From assembly GCA_963678235.1 (NCBI GenBank), contig OY782766.1, forward strand, positions 496,001 through 560,000: a stretch of DNA of 64,000 bases. Direction: 5' to 3'. Below are positions 10,101 through 18,320 of the stretch, piece by piece. The translations under genes and the position numbers were made by a program. The first letter of the stretch is position 1. Every line of letters begins with the position of its first letter. Under the pieces are notes generated by a model. That model did not search any database. It saw only the letters and a program-made list of their open reading frames with translations, and had not been told where the DNA came from. The stretch is from JABMQB01 sp963678235 (lineage in GTDB: Bacteria; Bacteroidota; Bacteroidia; Bacteroidales; Prolixibacteraceae).

Positions 10101-10475
10101 TCCATCGGGAGACCAAGCCCTGGCACGCGAAGAGCTTGGATGCCAGGTCAGGCGGATTGCTGAGCCACCTTCAACCGGGATTGTGTAAACGGCATCGGAA
10201 CCACTTCGGTTCGAAGTAAAAGCAATGGTTTTTCCATCAGGTGAAAAGTGTGGGTCTTTTTCAACGGCAGCAGTGCTGGTCAACCTAAAAGCTGTTCCCC
10301 CATCGATATCCGAAACCCATAAATCACCTCCATAAGTAAAAGCAACTTTTGATGAACTGATGCTGGGTTGCCTAAGCAGCCTGGTTCCTTCTGCATCAGA
10401 AGAATTTGAAAGTATGAATACAAATAAAAATAATAGATTTCCAGTCAGGATTTTAATTGACTTTGTGTAGTTCAT
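7137..10475 (-). CDS. Tricorn-like S41 family protease
   Basis: 1112 residues with an N-terminal signal peptide (about 1-29). Residues about 36-540 are WD40-like/PD40 beta-propeller blades (repeated WSPDGK, FSPDGKTIAF, WSPKGDKIAW). A Lys/Asp/Glu-rich linker (about 550-605) follows. The C-terminal half has a helical segment with SVGHSFVFGG, a PDZ-like region (DQPGMKIEEGNYIVGINGKE) and the S41 protease core, where the likely nucleophile is S997 in LSGSGGD. This architecture matches bacterial Tricorn homologues, which degrade peptides; here the signal peptide places it in the periplasm. Monocistronic, with a hairpin terminator at 7064-7121. Confidence 0.9.
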   Translation of the reverse strand: MNYTKSIKILTGNLLFLFVFILSNSSDAEGTRLLRQPSISSSKVAFTYGGDLWVSDIDGGTAFRLTSTAAVEKDPHFSPDGKTIAFTSNRSGSDAVYTIPVEGGSAIRLTWHPSSSRARAWSPDGKQVLFSSTRESAPTTFERLYTIPAKGGPAIKLAEQRATNGSFSPSGKQIAIDGVRRWDEEWRAYRGGQNTPLILLDLNDMSEVLLPNERTTDTQPLWIGDMVYFLSDRDWTVNIWAYSTKTKELTQLTKFKDIDIKSLSGNKETLVFERDGLLHTLDLNTKKTTQLNITVIGDFPWANTKWEDAGKSVRSASLSPTGKRAIMESRGEIFTVPVEHGDARNITQSSDAADRSPIWSPKGDKIAWFSDEGGKGYALKITDQDGMSEVKSISIGESKLGWEPTWSPDGKLIAFTDDDVRIRVVDIENETITTADVGGNNLERGSMGLIWSSDSQWLAYAKSGTNGFRQVKLWSNKTKTSKSITNPFADSFSPVWDLDGKHLYFLASTDLALGSTWANTSSMTADPTYRAYIVNLQKEEESPFKLKSDEEPVEKEEEKDKDKKEETKADKKDDKKEDKADDKKEDKLDDKKKKEKDAEEIKIDFDGIARRIMPLPAPTRPYRGMLQGPSGSVFIGESVPNKSGLTIQKFDLEKKETKEFISGARSVSVSASAKQMLARIGSSWKVMETSKSSGKDGKSLKLDLKIKLDRIAEWEQMFNEAWRYEKDYFYDPNMHGRDWDKVYKKYEPLVPFIKHRTDLTYILDQVNGELSVGHSFVFGGDYPKVERSSTGLLGADLVPENGSWKIKRIYTTESWNPGLTGPLDQPGMKIEEGNYIVGINGKEISDQDNIYQYLDGTVGKQTTLHINKEPKFKDSWKEVVEPIRSENSLRQRTWVEDNRRMVDKLSGGKLGYVWVPNTGGPGFVSFNRYYFAQQDKQGAVIDERFNGGGLLDDYMVDLMTRTIRAALTNEVPNGKAMRLPGGILGPKALLINELSGSGGDFFPWAFRQQNVGPLIGTTTWGGLVKSSVHYSLVDGGALTAPDNAVFDPVKNEWIAENKGVAPDIEVRQDALSLSQGKDPQLERAVQEVLKMLEEQSEIKVTPPTYSTPALKK

Positions 10476-10559
10476 GAGAATTAATTTATATGTTTCTAAT
10501 CTTTAATTAACATTAGTGCACCTAAATATCAAATAATTACTGAAAATAAAAAACATTCA

Positions 10560-10575
10560 TGATTCCCGGGAATCA
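10560..10575. repeat. 16-bp perfect palindrome
   Basis: TGATTCCCGGGAATCA is self-complementary over all 16 bases. It lies 85 bp upstream of the S41 protease start. It could be an operator for a dimeric regulator of that gene or part of the neighbouring repeat cluster; nothing in the sequence decides between them. Confidence 0.4.
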
Positions 10576-10608
10576 CCAACAGAAATGAAAATCGAACATT
10601 AAGAATTT

Positions 10609-10663
10609 GGGTGCAGCGAATTTTATTCGCTGAAGAATAATGCGGATAGAATCCGCATCACCC
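10609..10663. repeat. three-way-junction repeat element (two hairpins enclosed by a closing stem)
   Basis: GGGTG at 10609-10613 pairs with CACCC at 10659-10663. Inside are two perfect 8-bp hairpins: CAGCGAAT/ATTCGCTG (10614-10632, loop TTT) and ATGCGGAT/ATCCGCAT (10640-10658, loop AGA). The CGAATTnTATTCG core also occurs in the element at 33101-33147, suggesting a dispersed REP-like family. It codes for nothing visible. Confidence 0.6.
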
Positions 10664-10789
10664 GAAAACTTTCAGAAAAAAGCAACAATGAATATTTATT
10701 TCTGTTTTGAATAAAGATTTCTTTTTCCTGATTTTATTTCATTGATGTCCGATAATATTTTACAATTATCTCTGCACTTATGATTTTAT

Positions 10790-10930
10790 TACGTTCCTAC
10801 GAAACTGTAAGGTATTGGGGCTTGTATTTTATTTCTACACATATTGAGTTCCTAACGGAACAGCCCCAGAGGGGCAAGATGTTGGTAGAATCGGAGTTAC
10901 ATATTTAAGAAGGAAGTCCTGTTGGGACGA
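10790..10930. repeat. cluster of short palindromes, REP-like
   Basis: Several compact hairpins lie close together: GTTCCTAACGGAAC (10848-10861), GCCCCAGAGGGGC (10863-10875) and GTCC...GGGAC (10916-10927), preceded by a related ACGTTCCTACGAAAC stretch. From memory, similar runs are dispersed in other Bacteroidota genomes. No open frame spans them. Confidence 0.5.
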
Positions 10931-11156
10931 AATATATTTTACCTGACAACAATGACTTTATTTAAGGGATTCATATAATATTTTAAGTTTAACAGCATAA
11001 TACTAATGTAAATACCAATGAAAATAGTTACTTTGTTCAAATAACATAAAGAAATAAATGTAACTTCTTGAACACAAGATAAAAAACACTATATAAAGTC
11101 ATGTTTGTCATTTGTTCCCAAATACTTTCCAATATAAATCACCAGTAAGTTTAATT

Positions 11157-11948
11157 ATGAAACATCTATTCATTATACTTCTATTGTCCATATTAACAAA
11201 TTTTTGCTCTGCTCAAGAAAGGAATTTGCCAATTTATTCATTGTCACATATAACAATTGACTCTGTTGTTATGTATGATGATCCATTTAAAGTTACTAAT
11301 GGAGAATTAGAAAACAAGGGGTATTCTCCGGTGTGGTTAAATGCATTTTGCGCAACTGCTGTTCCTACTTTTTTTGATAGAGATGCAAAAAAGGCACTGC
11401 TTTATATCCATAAAAGTTTCAATCTAGATGAGGCCGCTTTGCAATCTTTCTATGATAATTGGGTCCCAAAACCCATTCCCGATATTGATATAACCATTTA
11501 TATTTTAGGTGATATTTATTTTCACGATAATATTAATAATGAAAAATACATTTATACACCTATGTGGGGGACAAGATATGATCTCCCTGTCCGTTTAAGT
11601 GCATTAGATACAGCATTCCTGGGAACGCCAAATAAAAGCCAACTCGATAGTATTGACGTGTATTTCCCATTCTATCGTAATGATCATAAAGCTTGGTTTT
11701 TCTATATATTGGAAAATGGGGTATATAAAAAATGCACGGATTTATTACTTTATGATGTGCTAAAATGGAATATGAAAGATTTTAGTGCTCAGAGTTCTGC
11801 AAAAGAACTGATTGAAATAATATATAGTCAAAAGAATTATACTCGTAGCAGGCTTGAAAATGGACATAGAGTTTTTGAAACTGTGATAAATACTCCTAAA
11901 GGAACGGTTGTAGTTAAACCAAAGCAGAATGAGTTACCAATAGATTAG
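11157..11948 (+). CDS. hypothetical exported protein
   Basis: 263 residues when started at the ATG at 11157, which directly begins a signal peptide (MKHLFIILLLSILTNFCSA). An in-frame start 45 bp upstream would put 15 polar residues before it. The mature protein is rich in aromatic and acidic residues and shows no domain I recognise. It is alone on the plus strand, facing the esterase gene at 12045-12962. A weak hairpin at 11995-12017 separates the two convergent genes. Confidence 0.6.
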   Translation: MKHLFIILLLSILTNFCSAQERNLPIYSLSHITIDSVVMYDDPFKVTNGELENKGYSPVWLNAFCATAVPTFFDRDAKKALLYIHKSFNLDEAALQSFYDNWVPKPIPDIDITIYILGDIYFHDNINNEKYIYTPMWGTRYDLPVRLSALDTAFLGTPNKSQLDSIDVYFPFYRNDHKAWFFYILENGVYKKCTDLLLYDVLKWNMKDFSAQSSAKELIEIIYSQKNYTRSRLENGHRVFETVINTPKGTVVVKPKQNELPID

Positions 11949-11994
11949 GTTTTGTGCTTCACTCAACTTATGCCATTATTTCTGTAAATACTTC

Positions 11995-12017
11995 TTGTTA
12001 GGATTTGGCACTAACAA
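11995..12017. terminator. possible bidirectional terminator
   Basis: A 7-bp perfect inverted repeat, TTGTTAG and CTAACAA with a 9-base loop, lies between convergent genes, 46 bp after one stop and 28 bp before the other. The stem is AT-rich and there is no strong T run, so the call is tentative. Confidence 0.3.
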
Positions 12018-12044
12018 ATATAATTATCCACAAATGTTGAAATT

Positions 12045-12962
12045 CTAATTTAATGTTTGCAACCAATCATACAAACGATCGTTCCAACTTTGCAAATACC
12101 CTTTCCCGAGTCCAAATGAAAAGCCATGCCCTCCGCTTGGATAAATATGCATTTCAGTAGGGATACCTTTGTCAATGAGACTTCTGTACATACGCAAGCT
12201 GTTTTCAACAGGTACGCCATTGTCATCCGAAGCATGGACAATAAAGCATGGAGGGGTATTCTCTTTCACTTGCATGTCGTTGGAATAAAAATCGATTAAT
12301 TCCTGGCTAGGGCTTTTGCCAATCAGGTTTTCACGCGATCCCATATGCGTACATTTTTCGTCCATGGTGATGACCGGATATACCAGCACCATAAAATCGG
12401 GTCGGGCGCTAAGCTTATCAACACTATCGGTTTTTGCAAAATTGTCCAGATCGAAATGGGTTCCGAGGGTCGATGCTAAATGGCCTCCGGCAGAAAAGCC
12501 CATTATCCCAACCTGATTTGTATCTACATGCCATTGTTCTGCATAATTGCGGACCATACGAACAGCCCTTTGTGCATCCTGCAAGGGTGCATCTTTCCCA
12601 ATCACAACCGATTTTGATTGGGGCATCCTATATTTAAGCACAAAAGCGGCAATCCCTTTCGAGTTGAACCATTTGGCGAAATCGGTTCCTTCCCAATCAT
12701 AAGCAAGGCCAACATACCCTCCGCCCGGGCAAATAACAACTGCCTGTCCGGTAGCATGTTGTTTCGATGGCAAAAATATTTCGAGGGTCGGAATTTGTAC
12801 TTTGGTTATCCACTCTATCCTGCTATTGTTCGTTTCTTCCTTTTCTTCCGAAGATTGATAGTTCGGGATCGTTGTATTCCATAAAGGAATTATTTCACTT
12901 TGCCCAAAACTTTGAAAAACAAGGGAGATAATAGTGAGCGCCAGAAAGATTCTTTTTTTCAT
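12045..12962 (-). CDS. exported alpha/beta-hydrolase, carbohydrate-esterase-like
   Basis: 305 residues from the ATG at 12960-12962, where a signal peptide begins (MKKRIFLALTIISLVFQSFGQ); an upstream in-frame start would add 23 residues. It has an oxyanion motif CPGGGYVGLAYDWEG, the nucleophile elbow GFSAGGHLAS, an acid in ASDDNGVP and a catalytic His in GGHGFSFG. This resembles the exported acetyl-xylan and feruloyl esterase-like hydrolases common in Bacteroidota glycan loci. The substrate is probably an acylated glycan but cannot be fixed from sequence. Confidence 0.8.
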   Translation of the reverse strand: MKKRIFLALTIISLVFQSFGQSEIIPLWNTTIPNYQSSEEKEETNNSRIEWITKVQIPTLEIFLPSKQHATGQAVVICPGGGYVGLAYDWEGTDFAKWFNSKGIAAFVLKYRMPQSKSVVIGKDAPLQDAQRAVRMVRNYAEQWHVDTNQVGIMGFSAGGHLASTLGTHFDLDNFAKTDSVDKLSARPDFMVLVYPVITMDEKCTHMGSRENLIGKSPSQELIDFYSNDMQVKENTPPCFIVHASDDNGVPVENSLRMYRSLIDKGIPTEMHIYPSGGHGFSFGLGKGYLQSWNDRLYDWLQTLN

Positions 12963-13206
12963 CGTATGTAGGATTTTTTGAATTTGAAAATGTGAATAAG
13001 TAAAAGTCATAAGTATTTTCCTTTTATCCAAAAGTTGAGCTTGATTGTTGTTTTGATGATGGAATTAATTTTATTGAACTACATTTTTAGATTATAAATC
13101 TGATTATTTTATATTAAGATTAACCCGGTTGTTGTACTTTTACTATCAATATATTTATTACATTGAAAAAACTGAATTAGGCACAAAAAAAATACATTTA
13201 ACAGAA

Positions 13207-14205
13207 ATGAAGAAACTAAAAAAGATACTGTTCTTTTCCATTGCTATTTTGATTATTGCATACCTTTTAGGTCCAAAACCTCCAAAGCCAGAATTAAATA
13301 AAGACTTGCCAGTTATTCAGGGAAGCATCTCTTCGTTTGACAAATATCTGGAGAAAAAAGAAGCTGCATTTTCCATTAAAGAAGATAACCAGTCACGGGT
13401 AATTTGGAACAATGATAGTTTACGAATGCGCACAGATTATTGCTTATTGTATTTGCATGGATTTTCGGCATCATGGTACGAAGGGTATCCGGTTAACATG
13501 GAATTTGCAAAAAAGTATGGTATGAACGCTTATTTTCCAAGGTTGGCATCACATGGTATCGAAACCACAGATGCATTGATTGATATGACCCCTAATGCTT
13601 TATGGGAGTCATCAAAAGAAGCACTGATGGTTGCCCAAAAGTTGGGAAAAAAAGTCATTATCATGAGTACATCGACCGGAGGGACTTTATCGCTAAAACT
13701 GGCATCTGATTTTCCGGAATATGTGGATGCCCTGATCATGTTTTCGCCCAATGTTGAAATAAATAACAGCGCGGCTTTTTTGCTTTCCAAACCCTGGGGG
13801 TTGCAAATTGCACGAAAAGTATATAAAAGCAAATACAGGGTTACCAACGAAGACTTTGACTCCAAAGATTGTCAGTATTGGAATTGTAAATACCGTTTGG
13901 AAGCGACCGTTTATTTGCAGCAGTTGGTTGAAGCCTGCATGACGCCGGAAGTATTCAAAAACGTAACGGTTCCTGTTTTTGTGGGCTATTATTATAAAGA
14001 TGAAGCGAACCAGGATGACATTGTGAAAGTAAGTTCTATTTTGAAAATGTTTGATCAGCTTGGTACAGCCAGCGATCAAAAAATAAAAGTTGCATTTCCT
14101 GATGCTGGTAACCACGTAATTGCATGCGAACTAACTTCAGGATGTGTTGATGAAGTGCGCCAGGCAACGTATAAATTTGCCGAGGATGTCTTAACCCTAA
14201 AGTAA
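13207..14205 (+). CDS. alpha/beta-hydrolase, membrane-anchored or exported
   Basis: 332 residues from the ATG at 13207; an in-frame TTG at 13129 is less likely. A hydrophobic segment (ILFFSIAILIIAYLLG) at the N terminus is an uncleaved signal or membrane anchor. The core has LYLHGFSASWYEG, a nucleophile elbow MSTSTGGTLS (Ser in place of the usual Gly at the first position) and a C-terminal DAGNHVIACE supplying the His. This is the pattern of serine esterases and lipases. It sits 108 bp before the rhamnosidase gene on the same strand and may deacylate rhamnose-containing glycans; that link is inference. Confidence 0.7.
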   Translation: MKKLKKILFFSIAILIIAYLLGPKPPKPELNKDLPVIQGSISSFDKYLEKKEAAFSIKEDNQSRVIWNNDSLRMRTDYCLLYLHGFSASWYEGYPVNMEFAKKYGMNAYFPRLASHGIETTDALIDMTPNALWESSKEALMVAQKLGKKVIIMSTSTGGTLSLKLASDFPEYVDALIMFSPNVEINNSAAFLLSKPWGLQIARKVYKSKYRVTNEDFDSKDCQYWNCKYRLEATVYLQQLVEACMTPEVFKNVTVPVFVGYYYKDEANQDDIVKVSSILKMFDQLGTASDQKIKVAFPDAGNHVIACELTSGCVDEVRQATYKFAEDVLTLK

Positions 14206-14313
14206 TAAATGTTGAAATATGTACAAGCATCGTTGTTACCGCCAGGGTGTTGCTTTAACGACTTGTTAAATTTTACTTTATAAACTAGTACATACGAACC
14301 TAAATCAATAATC

Positions 14314-17046
14314 ATGAGTAAAAATGCCGGTACTTTTTTAGTTACAATCGTCGCTTTGTTTTTTATAAGCGCGTGTACAATTGTTCCTTCCCCACACTCA
14401 CTGAAGGTAAGCGAAGGTTTTGAAAATCCTTTGGGATTTTACGATGCGAATCCAAGCTTTTCATGGAAATTGCCTGCTGATGGTAGTATTATTTCGCAAT
14501 CTGCCTATCGGATTGTTGCTGCTAGTAGTGCTGATTTGTTGCCTGATCATGCAGATATTTGGGATAGTAGGAAACAAAATTCGGAAGAATCTCTATGGAT
14601 AAAGTATGGTGGAAAGGAGTTACAATCCAGACAAAAAATTTATTGGCAGGTGAAATATTGGGACCAGGATGGAAAAGAATCTGAATGGAGTGAACTTGCT
14701 TTTTTTGAATTAGGGTTATTGACGAATAAGGATTGGCAGGCAAACTGGATCTCGTTGCCCGATAAAGATGGTGAAGCATATGCTCCGGAATACCTTCGGA
14801 AAGAATTTACTGTTTCTTCGGAAATAGAAAAAGCCAGGCTTTATATCACTTCGAAAGGGATTTTCGAAGCTCAGATTAACGGTCAAAAAGTGGGAGAGGA
14901 TGTGATGCCTCCGGGCTGGACACCTTATAAAAAAAGGATCGAATCGTTGACCTACGATGTAAGCGATCAAATAAAGCAGGGAGATAACGCAATTGGCATT
15001 GTACTTGGCGAAGGCTGGTTCTCAGGACGTATTGGTTACCGGGCTTCACAGTGGATAAAAAAGCCATATCCACGAGCAATTTGTCAACTGGAAATTACCT
15101 TTAAAGATGGAACAAAAAAAACAGTTCTTTCGGATAATACCTGGAAGGGTACAGACCAGGGACCGATTCGTTTTTCAGGTATTTATGACGGTGAAACATA
15201 CGATGCAAATCTGGAGCTGGATGATTGGAGTTCGCCCGGTTTTGATGAGTCAGTCTGGGCTGAAGTAAGCTCGGAAGTAATTGGAGATGAATTTACACTT
15301 CTTCCTAAACGTCACCACACCGTAAAATCAAAAATGGAATTGCCGACATTAACCATTAATAAAATTGATGATGGGAAAGTGGTATTTGATCTTGGTCAAA
15401 ATATGGTTGGCGTAGCACAAATAAATGTTCCGGTGAAGAAAGACCAAAAGGTCACCATTCGCTTTGCCGAAATGCTCGAAAAGGATGGAACTTTATATAC
15501 CGAGAATTACCGTTCTGCAAAGTCAACCGATTATTATATTCCCAAAGAAGATGGAATTATAACCTGGAAACCGACGTTTACGTTCCATGGATTCCGTTAT
15601 GTCGAATTAAGTGGTTTCGATGAAGGTGCAGAACCTGAAAAAGACTGGGTGACAGGATTAGTACAATATTCCGATTTCGGTCAAACAGGTACATTTACCA
15701 CTTCGCACGATAAATTAAACCATCTTCAAAGCAATATTATTTGGGGTTTGAGGGGGAACTTTTTTGATATTCCGACTGATTGCCCGCAACGCGATGAACG
15801 GCTGGGATGGACTGGCGATGCACAGGTTTTTGCCCCAACATCAATGTTTAATTGTGATGTTTATTCTTTCTGGGCAAGTTGGTTGCAAAGTATGCGTGAA
15901 GAACAGCGCGAAGATGGAAGCATCCCGGTTGTTGTGCCTAATATTTTATCAAGAAAAGCAAGTACCGGATGGAGTGATGCCGCAACGGTTATACCATGGG
16001 AGATCTATTTCAGGACCGGCGATAAAAATATTTTGGATGAAAACTATCGGATGATGCGCGGATTGGTGGATTATTACCATTCCGAGTCTGAAAATCATAT
16101 TTTAGGCATATATACCTATGGCGACTGGCTGCAACCTTATCCTTCCGTTGAAGGGGACCGAAGTGCCGACACTCCACCTGATCTGGTTGGAACTGCCTAT
16201 TTTGCACGTTCGGTAGAATTAACCTTAAAAGCTGCCAAGGTTTTAGGGATGGATAATGAAGTGTCCGAATTAGAAGAACTTCACAAGGAAATTTGCCTGG
16301 CATTCGATACTAAATTTATGGACGAAGAAGGAAAATTGACCACCAAAATTGAAACGCAAACCGGATATTTGCTTGCATTGGGTTTTGATTTAATTCCAAT
16401 AGAAAAGCAGGATAAGGCTATTAAAAATCTGTTGCGAAAAATTGATGATGCAGGCGGACATTTGCGTACCGGGTTTTTAGGAACGCCGCTGCTCGCTCCT
16501 GTTTTAGATAAGTTTGGACATGCCGATGTGATGTTTGAAATGCTTTTCAAAGAAACATATCCTTCGTGGTTCTATTCCATCAACCAGGGGGCTACAACCA
16601 TGTGGGAACGTTGGAACAGTTATAGCCATAAGGATGGTTTTGGAGATGCAAGTATGAACTCGTTCAACCATTATGCCTATGGTGCAATTGGTCAATGGAT
16701 GTATGAAAGGATGGCAGGCCTTGCCCCATTGGAACCTGGTTATAAGAAAATACAAATCGCACCAATATTTGAAAGTCCATTGAACTCTGCCAAAGCAGAA
16801 TATAGTTCCAATTATGGAATCATCAGTACAGAGTGGAGCAAAACAGACGATGGGACCGAACTTTCCGTGACCATTCCACCAAATACTTCGGCTAATGTAA
16901 TTGTCCCGATTAATGAGGGGGAGGACTTTTTGGTGGATGGTGGCAAAATCGAAAGCCGAAAAGAAATAAAACATATCGTGCGAAACAACGAAACAATTAC
17001 GATGGATGTTGAGCCAGGGGCTTATTCTTTTTTACTAAAAAAGTAA
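14314..17046 (+). CDS. alpha-L-rhamnosidase, glycoside hydrolase family 78
   Basis: 910 residues. The N terminus is a lipoprotein signal peptide (FFISACT), so the enzyme is probably tethered to the cell envelope. An N-terminal fibronectin-like domain and a jelly-roll domain (YLRKEF, NGQKVGEDVMPPGWTPY) are followed by the all-helical catalytic barrel with DCPQRDERLGWTGDAQ (general acid E495) and TTMWERW (general base E765), and a C-terminal beta domain. It hydrolyses terminal alpha-L-rhamnose from glycans by inversion. It lies next to the rhamnose uptake and catabolic genes, which would use the product. The length is normal for the family. Confidence 0.93.
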   Translation: MSKNAGTFLVTIVALFFISACTIVPSPHSLKVSEGFENPLGFYDANPSFSWKLPADGSIISQSAYRIVAASSADLLPDHADIWDSRKQNSEESLWIKYGGKELQSRQKIYWQVKYWDQDGKESEWSELAFFELGLLTNKDWQANWISLPDKDGEAYAPEYLRKEFTVSSEIEKARLYITSKGIFEAQINGQKVGEDVMPPGWTPYKKRIESLTYDVSDQIKQGDNAIGIVLGEGWFSGRIGYRASQWIKKPYPRAICQLEITFKDGTKKTVLSDNTWKGTDQGPIRFSGIYDGETYDANLELDDWSSPGFDESVWAEVSSEVIGDEFTLLPKRHHTVKSKMELPTLTINKIDDGKVVFDLGQNMVGVAQINVPVKKDQKVTIRFAEMLEKDGTLYTENYRSAKSTDYYIPKEDGIITWKPTFTFHGFRYVELSGFDEGAEPEKDWVTGLVQYSDFGQTGTFTTSHDKLNHLQSNIIWGLRGNFFDIPTDCPQRDERLGWTGDAQVFAPTSMFNCDVYSFWASWLQSMREEQREDGSIPVVVPNILSRKASTGWSDAATVIPWEIYFRTGDKNILDENYRMMRGLVDYYHSESENHILGIYTYGDWLQPYPSVEGDRSADTPPDLVGTAYFARSVELTLKAAKVLGMDNEVSELEELHKEICLAFDTKFMDEEGKLTTKIETQTGYLLALGFDLIPIEKQDKAIKNLLRKIDDAGGHLRTGFLGTPLLAPVLDKFGHADVMFEMLFKETYPSWFYSINQGATTMWERWNSYSHKDGFGDASMNSFNHYAYGAIGQWMYERMAGLAPLEPGYKKIQIAPIFESPLNSAKAEYSSNYGIISTEWSKTDDGTELSVTIPPNTSANVIVPINEGEDFLVDGGKIESRKEIKHIVRNNETITMDVEPGAYSFLLKK

Positions 17047-17327
17047 GTTCCAATAGAAGTCTATAATGAATAACAAATTAGTAATTTCAATGTACTTTAA
17101 GTCAAAGATCGTTTTAAAGTAATTGAATGAAAATATCGGAAAGCAAATATTTCTGATGTAAATTGAATTGTTCACGTTCTGGGAAATACAATCGACGAAT
17201 TCATATTGAAAGGACTAAAGATAGGGAACAGTAAACTGGATGGTAAAAAGGCAGAAACTAACAATGGTTACCTGCTTTTAATCCTGGGACTCATAAAATT
17301 GAAATCCTGTAGAATCAAGGAATGTTT
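17047..17327. other. intergenic stretch between convergent genes, no gene seen
   Basis: About 280 bp between the rhamnosidase stop and the stop of the AraC gene. A 60-codon plus-strand frame (17206-17388) overlaps the AraC gene and has no protein-like features. No strong terminator hairpin is visible. Confidence 0.4.
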
Positions 17328-18191
17328 TTATTTTCGTAAGTCGCTTGGGCTTGTGCCAACTTTAATTTTAAACAAACGGCTGAAGTAATAAATCGACTGA
17401 AACCCTAGTTCAAAACTGATTTCTTTAATGCTTTTATCGGACGATAAAATAAGCTCTTTAGCGCGCATAATTTTTAATTCCAGATGGTATTGGTGCGGTG
17501 AAACTCCCGTATATTTTTTAAACATCTTACGAAAATAAGAATAGCCCATATTGTGTTCCTTCGCCAGTTTTTGTAAATCAATTTCGGCGGCAATATTTTC
17601 CCGCATCCTGAAAGTCGCTTTTTGAATGGTCGATTCGATTTTTTTTCCTGAAAATTGTTTTTGCTTTTGGTAAGCAACTATATAGCCCAGAAGTTTTACA
17701 ATCATCCCTGAGGAGACTTGTTGAAAACCCGGTTTTTCTTTTAGGATCAGATCAAATATTTTGTAATAAGTATCAATAAAATCTTCCCTAAGCTCGCAAT
17801 AAATCAATGGGCGTTCGGGCGAAAATAAATCTTTGGCAAGCAATTGTTTGGCAAGTTCCCCATCGAAGCCAATATAATGTTCCACCCAACCGGTTTTTTG
17901 TTTCGGGCGATAGCGATGCCAAATTCCCGGCCAATTAATCATTAAGGTTCCCGGTTTAATTAAAAATTTCCCAAAATCAGTTTCCAATTCACCACTTCCT
18001 TCGGTGATATAGTTAATTTGGAATTCATCTAAAATCCGTCCTTTTTCCCAGTTAAAGAAATACCCGGAAGGGTGGTGTATGTCCGGATAAATGGTTTTCG
18101 GGGCAATGGTCGATTTGCCAGCAACGTTGAGGTAAAGCCCCCAAGATTTATCTTCTTCGCCTGGGGTAAGATATTTAAAGAAATCCTCCAT
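17328..18191 (-). CDS. AraC-family regulator, probable rhamnose-operon activator
   Basis: 287 residues. The N-terminal half is a cupin-type effector domain (GSGELETDFGKFLIKPGTLMI region). The C-terminal 100 residues are the double helix-turn-helix of the AraC family, with YSYFRKMFKKYTGVSPHQYH and then ISFELGFQSIYYFSRLFK. It is divergent from rhaT with 129 bp between the starts, the typical place for the activator of a sugar operon. Rhamnose as effector is inferred from position. The Bacteroidota rhamnose regulator is often called rhaR, but the symbol is not assigned here. Confidence 0.8.
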   Translation of the reverse strand: MEDFFKYLTPGEEDKSWGLYLNVAGKSTIAPKTIYPDIHHPSGYFFNWEKGRILDEFQINYITEGSGELETDFGKFLIKPGTLMINWPGIWHRYRPKQKTGWVEHYIGFDGELAKQLLAKDLFSPERPLIYCELREDFIDTYYKIFDLILKEKPGFQQVSSGMIVKLLGYIVAYQKQKQFSGKKIESTIQKATFRMRENIAAEIDLQKLAKEHNMGYSYFRKMFKKYTGVSPHQYHLELKIMRAKELILSSDKSIKEISFELGFQSIYYFSRLFKIKVGTSPSDLRK

Positions 18192-18232
18192 TATGGTGCC
18201 AAAATGTGCAAATGTATAATCATTTTATGTAT

Positions 18233-18262
18233 TGTTTCCCTCTATGGATCAGTATATTTTTG
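18233..18262 (+). promoter_or_regulatory. candidate Bacteroidota-type promoter of the rhaT operon
   Basis: A TTG at 18233-18235 is followed by 19 bp and TATTTTTG at 18255-18262, matching the Bacteroidota -33 TTG and -7 TAnnTTTG elements with their usual spacing. It lies about 60 bp upstream of the rhaT ATG, inside the divergent intergenic region where an AraC regulator would bind. The match is by eye. Confidence 0.4.
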
Positions 18263-18320
18263 GTGTCAACTAAATTTTCAATAGCACATCAAAATTATTA
18301 AACTTTTTTAAAAATCTACT

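Larger units (their letters stand above)
10476..11156. other. long intergenic region with several palindromic elements
   Basis: About 680 bp between divergent genes. No protein-like frame is seen. It holds a 16-bp perfect palindrome (10560-10575), a 55-bp two-hairpin element (10609-10663) and a cluster of short hairpins (10790-10930), listed separately. The rest is AT-rich and should contain the two divergent promoters. Confidence 0.6.
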
